NCBI GenBank assembly: GCA_903847205.1
Contig: CAINDA010000002.1
Coordinates: 46,356-110,355, forward strand
Reading direction: 5' to 3'
DNA from: an uncultured Bacteroidota bacterium
Lineage (GTDB): Bacteria; Bacteroidota; Bacteroidia; 2-12-FULL-35-15
DNA: 64,000 bases
Shown: positions 35,361 through 41,584 of the stretch, one piece after another
Layout: each line of letters starts with the position of its first letter
How positions within the stretch are numbered: position 1 is the first letter of the stretch
Program-made: the position numbers and the translations under genes
The notes under the pieces: model-generated
Told to the model about the DNA's origin: nothing
Seen by the model: only the letters and a program-made list of their open reading frames with translations
The model's database searches: none

Positions 35361-36395
35361 GTGCCCACACCAATCAACATACAAGAATTTTTAGAACTGT
35401 CGGAAAAGCATCCGGTGCTGGATGTCCGCAGTCCCGGCGAGTTTGAAGCCGGGCATATTCCGGGCGCTGTTTCTTTGCCTTTATTTACTAATGAAGAACG
35501 TGCAATTGTGGGTACTGCCTATAAACAGGTAAGCCGTGAATCAGCTGTTAATAAAGGCTTGGGCTTCTTCGCACCAAAGATGAAGGAACTTGCTGATGCA
35601 GCAAAAAAGATAAGCGGTGGAAATACTTTTTTAGTACACTGCTGGCGCGGCGGGCTTCGCAGCGCAAGCGTTGCATGGCTGCTTGAATTATACGGCTGCA
35701 AAGTATATGTGCTGCGGGGAGGTTACAAATCATTCCGCAGGAGGGCATTGGAAAGTTTCGGTGAAGACAGAAATATTTTAATTTTAGGCGGAAGAACGGG
35801 CTCCGGAAAAACATTGATTTTAAAGGAACTTCTAGACCTTGAAGAGCAGGTCATAGACCTTGAACAATTGGCTCATCACAAAGGCTCGTCTTTCGGAGCG
35901 CTTGGCGAAAAACCGCAGCCGACTCAGGAAATGTTTGAGAATACTCTGTTCATCGAACTTTACAAAAAAGATAAAACTAAAACCCTATGGCTGGAGGACG
36001 AAAGTAATATGATAGGCGCAAAAGTAATTCCAAAATTATTTTTTGAAAAGATGAGAAGCAGTCCAGTATTTTTTCTGAACATCCCTTTTGAAGTCCGCTT
36101 AGATTACATCACAGAGGTTTACGGAAAATTTAATGCTTCGGATTTAAAAGATGCGGTTTCAAGGATTACAAAAAAATTAGGCGGCATCGGCACTAAAACT
36201 GCGCTGGAAGCCATTGATGCAGGCGACCTAAAAACGGCATTTGAAATCTGTCTGCGGTATTATGACAAAACCTACGATTACGGAAAAAATAACCGTAACC
36301 AGGAAAAGCTTACTGCCTGTGACTTTGAAAAACTGAATGTGAAAGAAATTGCTGAAGAAATAATTAAAAAAATTAATACAGGAAAAATAAAATGA
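35361..36395 (+). CDS. mnmH: tRNA 2-selenouridine synthase
   Basis: Replaces sulfur by selenium at the wobble uridine of tRNAs for Lys, Glu and Gln, using selenophosphate (also called SelU/YbbB). An N-terminal rhodanese domain has the catalytic Cys94 in HCWRGGLRSA, and DVRSPGEFEAGHIPGA near the start. The P-loop domain follows (GGRTGSGKT, residues 143-151) with LEDESNMIG. Length, 344 residues, is normal. Translation begins at GTG. The stop overlaps the selD start by four bases (ATGA), so the two are translationally coupled and act in one pathway. Confidence 0.94.
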   Translation: MPTPINIQEFLELSEKHPVLDVRSPGEFEAGHIPGAVSLPLFTNEERAIVGTAYKQVSRESAVNKGLGFFAPKMKELADAAKKISGGNTFLVHCWRGGLRSASVAWLLELYGCKVYVLRGGYKSFRRRALESFGEDRNILILGGRTGSGKTLILKELLDLEEQVIDLEQLAHHKGSSFGALGEKPQPTQEMFENTLFIELYKKDKTKTLWLEDESNMIGAKVIPKLFFEKMRSSPVFFLNIPFEVRLDYITEVYGKFNASDLKDAVSRITKKLGGIGTKTALEAIDAGDLKTAFEICLRYYDKTYDYGKNNRNQEKLTACDFEKLNVKEIAEEIIKKINTGKIK

Positions 36396-37438
36396 CAGAC
36401 GATAAAAAAGTAAAACTTACACAATTCAGTCACGGAGCGGGATGCGGGTGCAAAATTGCGCCAGGAGTATTGGATGAAATTTTGAAATCAAATTTTACTG
36501 CGCCTCCAAATGATAAATTGATTGTCGGGAACAGCACTAAAGATGATGCCGCCGTGTATGATATCGGCGGCGGGCAGGGGATTATAAGCACCACCGATTT
36601 TTTTATGCCGATAGTTGATGATGCTTTTGATTTCGGGAAAATAGCTTCGGCAAATGCAATAAGCGATGTGTATGCTATGGGTGGCAGGCCCTTATTGGCA
36701 ATCGCAATACTCGGCTGGCCGATAAATAAAATTCCTGTGAAAACAGCACAGGAAGTAATTGAAGGGGCGAGGGCAATCTGCGCTGAAGCAGGAATCCCGC
36801 TTGCAGGCGGGCACAGCATTGACAGCCCTGAACCCATATTCGGCCTTGCAGTTACAGGCATAATAGATTTAAAAAATTTAAAGAAAAACAGCAGCGCTGC
36901 AACCGGTGATTTGATTTATCTCACAAAAAAAATAGGTGTTGGCATACTTGCAACAGCTGAAAAGAGGGGACTCTTAAAAGAAGAGCATATCGGAGTTGCG
37001 GCTAAGCAGATGATGCAGTTAAATAAATTAGGTGAAAAAGCCGGAACATTAAAAGGAGTATCTGCAATGACGGATGTTACCGGTTTCGGACTACTTGGAC
37101 ACTTAATTGAAATGGCAGAAGGGGCGGGACTTTCAGCAGAAATAAATTATGCTGCCATCCCCTTTATTGATGATTTGAATTATTATATCTCTCAAAAATG
37201 TATGCCCGGAAGCAGCGCCCGCAATTGGAGCAGCTATGATCCAAAAGTTTCCGGTATTACTGAAGAAACATTATTTACACTCTGTGATCCTCAGACAAAC
37301 GGCGGTTTATTAATTACTGTCAATCCAAATTCAAAAGAAGAATTTGAAAAACTGCTTGTTGATGAAGGATATAAAAATTTCGCAAAGCCCATTGGAGTGA
37401 TGAAATCCAAAGGCGAAAAAACTGTGGTGGTTTTATAA
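36392..37438 (+). CDS. selD: Selenide, water dikinase
   Basis: Makes selenophosphate from selenide and ATP, the selenium donor for MnmH encoded just upstream. The flexible N-terminal loop SHGAGCGCKIAPG carries the active-site Cys18 and Lys21. Many selD genes encode selenocysteine at that spot, but here it is a plain TGC. The AIRS-type ATP domain follows (DDAAVYDIGGGQGIISTTDF, GGHSIDSPEPIFGLAVTG, MTDVTGFGLLGHL, DPQTNGGLLI). At 348 residues it is complete. With mnmH but no selA or selB in view, selenium use here points to tRNA modification only. Confidence 0.96.
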   Translation: MTDDKKVKLTQFSHGAGCGCKIAPGVLDEILKSNFTAPPNDKLIVGNSTKDDAAVYDIGGGQGIISTTDFFMPIVDDAFDFGKIASANAISDVYAMGGRPLLAIAILGWPINKIPVKTAQEVIEGARAICAEAGIPLAGGHSIDSPEPIFGLAVTGIIDLKNLKKNSSAATGDLIYLTKKIGVGILATAEKRGLLKEEHIGVAAKQMMQLNKLGEKAGTLKGVSAMTDVTGFGLLGHLIEMAEGAGLSAEINYAAIPFIDDLNYYISQKCMPGSSARNWSSYDPKVSGITEETLFTLCDPQTNGGLLITVNPNSKEEFEKLLVDEGYKNFAKPIGVMKSKGEKTVVVL

Positions 37439-37459
37439 AATTCTAATCTACCCAAAGCA

Positions 37460-37492
37460 AGACTTGTCAGGCTTTAAAAACCTGACGGGTCT
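37460..37492. repeat. Palindromic repeat, copy 1 (AGACnnGTCAGG type), possible terminator
   Basis: AGACTTGTCAGG and CCTGACGGGTCT pair with two G-U wobbles around CTTTAAAAA, just after selD. It belongs to the same family as the perfect palindrome after the SRPBCC gene near 41.4 kb. It may end selD transcription. Confidence 0.6.
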
Positions 37493-37545
37493 AAATAAAA
37501 TAAATTTAAATTCTGTATATTCGTAAAACATAACCCGCTGCTAAA

Positions 37546-38013
37546 ATGAATAAACGTACCGCCATCTTTCCAGGATCATTCGACCCGATTACCAAAGGAC
37601 ACGAAAATATTTTACTCAGAGCCCTGCCGCTGTTCGATGAAGTAATTATTGCTATCGGCACCAACAGCAGCAAGCAGAATTATTTTACGCTGGAACAGCG
37701 GGAAAAATGGATTAGGCAGGTATTTGCAGCGCAGCCTAAAATTCGTGTAGAAACATACTCCGGGTTGACGATTGACTTCTGCAGAAAAATGAACGCATCG
37801 TATATCTTACGCGGACTGCGTACTTCAACTGATTTTGAATTTGAAAACCTTATTGCACAAAACAATAAAGTAATGGCTCCCGAAATTGAAAGTATATTTA
37901 TGATTCCTGTTTCAGAACTCTCTGCAATAAATTCGACAATTGTGCGTGATATAGTACGCAATGGCGGCGATGCTTCTCCTTTTGTTCCGAATGGAATTGA
38001 TTTGAAAGTTTAA
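37546..38013 (+). CDS. coaD: Phosphopantetheine adenylyltransferase
   Basis: Moves AMP from ATP to 4'-phosphopantetheine to form dephospho-CoA, the penultimate step of coenzyme A synthesis. The nucleotidyltransferase fold opens with AIFPGSFDPITKGHENI, with the T/HxGH motif at residues 16-19, and closes with the C-terminal SAINSTIVRDIVRNGGD, equivalent to the ISSTxVR motif. LRGLRTSTDFEFE is also diagnostic. The length, 155 residues, is standard. A TATATTCG -7-like box lies at 37516-37523. It acts in the same pathway as panC, some 25 kb away. Confidence 0.96.
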   Translation: MNKRTAIFPGSFDPITKGHENILLRALPLFDEVIIAIGTNSSKQNYFTLEQREKWIRQVFAAQPKIRVETYSGLTIDFCRKMNASYILRGLRTSTDFEFENLIAQNNKVMAPEIESIFMIPVSELSAINSTIVRDIVRNGGDASPFVPNGIDLKV

Positions 38014-38086
38014 TTTTCTAGTGCCTGGTTTAAATTCCAGCAATGGAAATACCCCGCAATAAGGCTTAAATTTGTCCTGTATTTTT

Positions 38087-39511
38087 ATGAATAAAGCTGC
38101 GTTAATTATTTTATTCTTCACCATTAATATTCTGTGCATGGCTCAGCATGTGATTATAAAAGGCAGCGCTGAAGCATATAAAAGCGAGGAGATAGGGCTT
38201 TGGGTTCACAGCGATTATATTTCAAATATTGAAAAGCAGCTTACCTTTTCCGCAATTGACTCCATCGGAAATTTCACCTTAGAATGCAGCAGCGGCGAGA
38301 TACAGTACATCACGTTAAAGATTGGGAAATACATTGCATCAATGTACATTGAGCCCAATGAATCTTATGATGTAATAGTTATGCCTCCTGATTCAGCCAC
38401 TTATCAAAATCCAAATTTAGAACATGATGTGAAATTATCCATCAAACAAAAAAGTAAAACTGAAATAAATTCTCTCACCTTAGATTATGATAAACGTTTT
38501 GATGATTTCCTTTCAGTTGAATACCGCTCCTTTGTTGCCCGCAGCCCTCAGTCAAAAATTGATTCGTTTAAACTGGCAATGCATAATTTTTATTCGACCG
38601 TTAAAAACAGCTACTTTGAGGCATATATAAATTATACTATTGCAGCTCTTGAAGAAAAAACAAAAGTGAGCGAAAAAAAATTATTTGCAAATTATCTGAA
38701 CGGAAAGCCTGTTATTTATAATCATCCGGAGTACATGAATTTTTTCAATACTTTTTATAAAGAAAAAATTCAAAGTATTGCATATTCAAAATCCGGCTCC
38801 GACATTATTTTCCAGATAAATAATCGGGGCAGTTTTTCTGGGGCAATGGATGTTTTAAAAAGAGAAAAGTATTTACTAAATGACACTATCCGCGAATTGG
38901 TTTTATTGAAAGGGCTTTATGAAAGTTATTACGACGGGACCTTTAAAAAGGGCAGTATCACTGCGATGCTGGAGCAACTGACCGCTGAAAGTAAAATTGC
39001 CGAACATCAGCGTATAGCCCGGAATTGTTTAAATTCTTTTTCTAAACTGCAGCCCGGTATTGCTGCCCCGTACTTTGAGCTGCCTGATAAAACAGGGATG
39101 ACACACAGTCTCGATGAGCTTCGTTCGAAAAAATATATTTATATGGTTTTTTTCGATGATGCCTGTACATCCTGTTTACAGCAGATGAAAGTATTCCCTG
39201 CACTTAAAAAAGAGTACGGAGCCCGTGTTGAATTTGTAAGCATTTCTGTTGATAAAACCATGCAGGATTTTAAAGACTTCTGTTTAAAAAACACAAAATC
39301 GGATTGGCTTTTTTTATATGATAACAGCGGAACAAAACTGAAAAATAATTATGAAATAAAATCGCTGCCCGCTTATTTTTTAATCGGCCCTGACGGGAAA
39401 TTTGTACAGGTCCCTGCCGAAAGCCCTGACACTGATATTGACCGCGTATTGTATGACCTCACAAAACCAAAAGGGAAAAGACACGATATCGGGAATAAAA
39501 AGAACCGTTGA
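38087..39511 (+). CDS. TlpA-like thiol-disulfide protein with long N-terminal domain
   Basis: An exported thioredoxin-fold protein. A signal peptide (MNKAALIILFFTINILCMAQ) is followed by a long region (about residues 20-330) that resembles the DUF4369-type domain of Bacteroidota thioredoxins only loosely. A C-terminal AhpC/TSA-Redoxin domain begins at GIAAPYFELPDKTG, with the redox pair in DDACTSC (Cys360 and Cys363) and a Pro in SLPAYFLIGPDG. It would reduce or isomerise disulfides in the periplasm. The ATG is chosen over an upstream TTG because the signal peptide starts there. A TAAATTTG -7 box lies at 38067-38074. The gene is convergent with the Nudix gene. Confidence 0.82.
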   Translation: MNKAALIILFFTINILCMAQHVIIKGSAEAYKSEEIGLWVHSDYISNIEKQLTFSAIDSIGNFTLECSSGEIQYITLKIGKYIASMYIEPNESYDVIVMPPDSATYQNPNLEHDVKLSIKQKSKTEINSLTLDYDKRFDDFLSVEYRSFVARSPQSKIDSFKLAMHNFYSTVKNSYFEAYINYTIAALEEKTKVSEKKLFANYLNGKPVIYNHPEYMNFFNTFYKEKIQSIAYSKSGSDIIFQINNRGSFSGAMDVLKREKYLLNDTIRELVLLKGLYESYYDGTFKKGSITAMLEQLTAESKIAEHQRIARNCLNSFSKLQPGIAAPYFELPDKTGMTHSLDELRSKKYIYMVFFDDACTSCLQQMKVFPALKKEYGARVEFVSISVDKTMQDFKDFCLKNTKSDWLFLYDNSGTKLKNNYEIKSLPAYFLIGPDGKFVQVPAESPDTDIDRVLYDLTKPKGKRHDIGNKKNR

Positions 39512-39515
39512 AAAA

Positions 39516-40127
39516 TTAATCCTTAATTTCTTTCATCACTTCCTTCACCGATTCATAAGTGTTATTTAAGACTTGGCGAAGATCTTTTGATGAAATCCAT
39601 TTTGCATCCGTGATTCCTTCCTCAGCCTGGGGAATCAATGAAGCCGCATCATCACATTGCATTTCAAACCAATATGTTCGCTTTAAAATAGTTTTTTCTT
39701 CCATAAAATAAGTATGGAAAGTTGATGGCAATTCTTTTACAATAGTTAAAGCGCTGATACCGCACTCCTCTTCTACCTCCCGGATAGCGGCGGTTTTAAC
39801 CCCCTCTCCTTTTTCAATTTTACCTTTTGGCAGATCCCATTTTCCATTGCGAAAAATAAACAACCAGCCGCCTTTTTTGTTTTTTACTAACCCTCCTGCG
39901 GCCTCAATGATGCGAAACATCGAAGAAAAATAACTGAACAGCAGTTTTTTATTTTCATTGAAAAAATAAATTTCTCTCAGGTTATTTTTTGTTAACAATT
40001 TATTATACATTAACTGCATCTCCTCCTTCGAGTTAATATCCAATAAAATCGCGTCTTCGCGAAGTTTAAAATCAGGCCGGCTGTTAACCAGACAGATAAT
40101 TTTGTTAAGAGAAAATATTTTTATCAT
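39516..40127 (-). CDS. Nudix hydrolase
   Basis: Cleaves a nucleoside diphosphate linked to another group. The Nudix box is intact (GKIEKGEGVKTAAIREVEEE, then CGIS), and the domain begins near AAGGLVKNKKGGWLFIFRNG. The N-terminal 65 residues do not belong to the domain and are unassigned. The final part, WISSKDLRQVLNNTYESVK, is typical. The substrate cannot be inferred from this; diadenosine polyphosphates, mRNA caps or damaged nucleotides are all possible. It reads away from pyrE and is convergent with the TlpA-like gene, with four bases between stop codons. Confidence 0.9.
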   Translation of the reverse strand: MIKIFSLNKIICLVNSRPDFKLREDAILLDINSKEEMQLMYNKLLTKNNLREIYFFNENKKLLFSYFSSMFRIIEAAGGLVKNKKGGWLFIFRNGKWDLPKGKIEKGEGVKTAAIREVEEECGISALTIVKELPSTFHTYFMEEKTILKRTYWFEMQCDDAASLIPQAEEGITDAKWISSKDLRQVLNNTYESVKEVMKEIKD

Positions 40128-40167
40128 TTCAAAATTTATTAAATGAGTAACTGATTAAATAGTTTAA

Positions 40168-40175
40168 TATATTTG
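40168..40175 (+). promoter_or_regulatory. -7 box of pyrE, placing the start of transcription at the ATG
   Basis: TATATTTG matches the consensus -7 element and ends five bases before the pyrE ATG. A well-placed TTG is not present upstream. If this box is used, the mRNA would begin at or within a base or two of the start codon. Confidence 0.5.
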
Positions 40176-40179
40176 CGCT

Positions 40180-40821
40180 ATGAAATCGAATGAAGAATCT
40201 GCATTAAAAATTGCCGAATTCCTACTGCAAATTAAAGCAATTAAATTACAGCCTAACAAACCATTTACTTGGGCATCAGGTTGGAAGTCGCCGATTTACT
40301 GTGATAACCGCATTACCCTCTCCTACCCTAAGATCCGAACTTATATCAGGCAGGAGTTTGTAAATGCAATATCTGAGAAGTACGGTAAGCCGGATGTTAT
40401 TGCAGGTGTTGCAACAGGCGGAATTGCACAGGGGGCATTGGTTGCGCAGGAGTTTGGTCTCCCGTTTATTTATATCCGTTCTGAAGCTAAGAAACATGGC
40501 CTAAGCAACATGATTGAAGGTGTAGTGGAAAAAGGGCAGTCCGTTGTTGTTATTGAAGACCTTATCTCTACCGGCGGCAGCAGTTTAAAAGCAGTTGAAG
40601 CCCTCCGCGATGCAGGCTGTGAAGTAAAAGGCATGGCGGCTATTTTTACTTATGGTTTTAAAACAGCGCTTGATAATTTCAAAAAAGCTAAATGTAAATT
40701 AGTTACTCTCAGCGATTATGAATCACTTATAAAACAGGCTTTAAAATCGGATTATATTAACGAGAAAGATTTAAAATCATTAAAAGAGTGGCGGGAAAAC
40801 CCTGCAGAATGGACTAAGTAA
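40180..40821 (+). CDS. pyrE: Orotate phosphoribosyltransferase
   Basis: Links orotate to PRPP to give OMP in pyrimidine synthesis. The type I phosphoribosyltransferase PRPP loop is VVVIEDLISTGGSSLKAVEA (residues 123-142 or so), and the opening shows the substrate site AIKLQPNKPFTWASGWKSPI and CDNR. The VIAGVATGGIAQGALVAQEF and SEAKKHGLSNMIEG stretches fit as well. The length, 213 residues, is standard. The end overlaps by one base the left arm of an interspersed repeat. No other pyr gene is nearby. The -7 box five bases upstream suggests a leaderless message. Confidence 0.95.
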   Translation: MKSNEESALKIAEFLLQIKAIKLQPNKPFTWASGWKSPIYCDNRITLSYPKIRTYIRQEFVNAISEKYGKPDVIAGVATGGIAQGALVAQEFGLPFIYIRSEAKKHGLSNMIEGVVEKGQSVVVIEDLISTGGSSLKAVEALRDAGCEVKGMAAIFTYGFKTALDNFKKAKCKLVTLSDYESLIKQALKSDYINEKDLKSLKEWRENPAEWTK

Positions 40822-40962
40822 GTTTAAAGTTTGAAAGTAGAAAGTTAAAAAACGAGGCGCACTTTTTTCAAAATCATTTATAACGACACTTTATTTTTTG
40901 ACTTTCAAAGTTTTCAACTTTGAGCTATACAACTTTGAACATTTAACTTTTCAAACTTTAAC
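40821..40962. repeat. Intergenic copy of the AAAGTTnnAAAGTT palindromic repeat family (copy A)
   Basis: Left arm near 40821-40853 (AGTTTAAAGTTTGAAAGTAG) and right arm near 40901-40962 (ACTTTCAAAGTTTTCAACTT and following) are inverted, degenerate runs of one AAAGTT-like word. It lies between pyrE and the SRPBCC gene. Confidence 0.7.
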
Positions 40963-40972
40963 CTAAATTAAA

Positions 40973-41377
40973 ATGTCTTTAACTAAAATTGAAAGTGATA
41001 TAGTTGAAATCGAAAATTCAGCTGAAAATGTTTTTAATTATTTGAGTGATTTTAAAAACTTCGAAACACTAATGCCCCCGCAGGTTACCAACTGGACGGC
41101 TACTGCCGACGAATGCTCATTTATGCTTAAAGGCATGGCAACAATCGGAATGAAAATAATTGAGAAAACACCATTTACAAAAATCACCATCAGCTCCAAT
41201 GGAAAAGTGCCATTCACATTTCAATTATTTGTTTTAACTACGGAAAAAGGCCCCGCCAATTCTCTTGGACAGCTCGTTTTTGAAGCCGATTTAAATCCCA
41301 TGATGAAAATGATGGTTGTAAAACCTCTTGGCAATTTCTTTAATATGCTGGCGCATAAAATGAAAAATATAAAATAA
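40973..41377 (+). CDS. SRPBCC (START-like) family small protein
   Basis: A 134-residue protein with the helix-grip fold pattern of the polyketide cyclase/CoxG group. An N-terminal strand and IVEIENSAENVFNYLSDFKN precede a beta sheet, and the long C-terminal helix is LNPMMKMMVVKPLGNFFNML. Such domains bind hydrophobic ligands in a cavity, but the ligand is unknown here. The start is the ATG after AAATTAAA. It is followed by a perfect palindrome and then priA. No signal peptide is present. Confidence 0.78.
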   Translation: MSLTKIESDIVEIENSAENVFNYLSDFKNFETLMPPQVTNWTATADECSFMLKGMATIGMKIIEKTPFTKITISSNGKVPFTFQLFVLTTEKGPANSLGQLVFEADLNPMMKMMVVKPLGNFFNMLAHKMKNIK

Positions 41378-41428
41378 AATTTCAGATTTTTGGGATCGTA
41401 TTTTTTGGCCCGCGCAAATCATTCTTAT

Positions 41429-41460
41429 AGACCTGTCAGGTTTCAAAACCTGACAGGTCT
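41429..41460. repeat. Palindromic repeat, copy 2, possible terminator of the SRPBCC gene
   Basis: Perfect 14-bp arms AGACCTGTCAGGTT / AACCTGACAGGTCT around TCAA, followed by TTCTTTG. It is the same family as the copy after selD, here without mismatches. Confidence 0.75.
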
Positions 41461-41572
41461 TTCTTTGTAAGGAATAATCGAAGTTCTATTCTAACATTTT
41501 TGCCGCATTTATTTTTTCTCTTTTCAGGAATAAAAATTTTTTAACAAATACTGTCTTCTTGCCATTGAATGG

Positions 41573-41580
41573 TATCTTTG
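41573..41580 (+). promoter_or_regulatory. -7 box of priA, placing the start of transcription at the ATG
   Basis: TATCTTTG matches the consensus and ends five bases before the priA ATG at 41585. No TTG sits at the usual distance upstream. It has the same close spacing as at pyrE. Confidence 0.5.
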
Positions 41581-41584
41581 CTTT

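Noticed and set aside
36440..36460. In-frame selenocysteine codon in selD
   Set aside because: The position holds a normal cysteine codon, and no TGA occurs within the reading frame.
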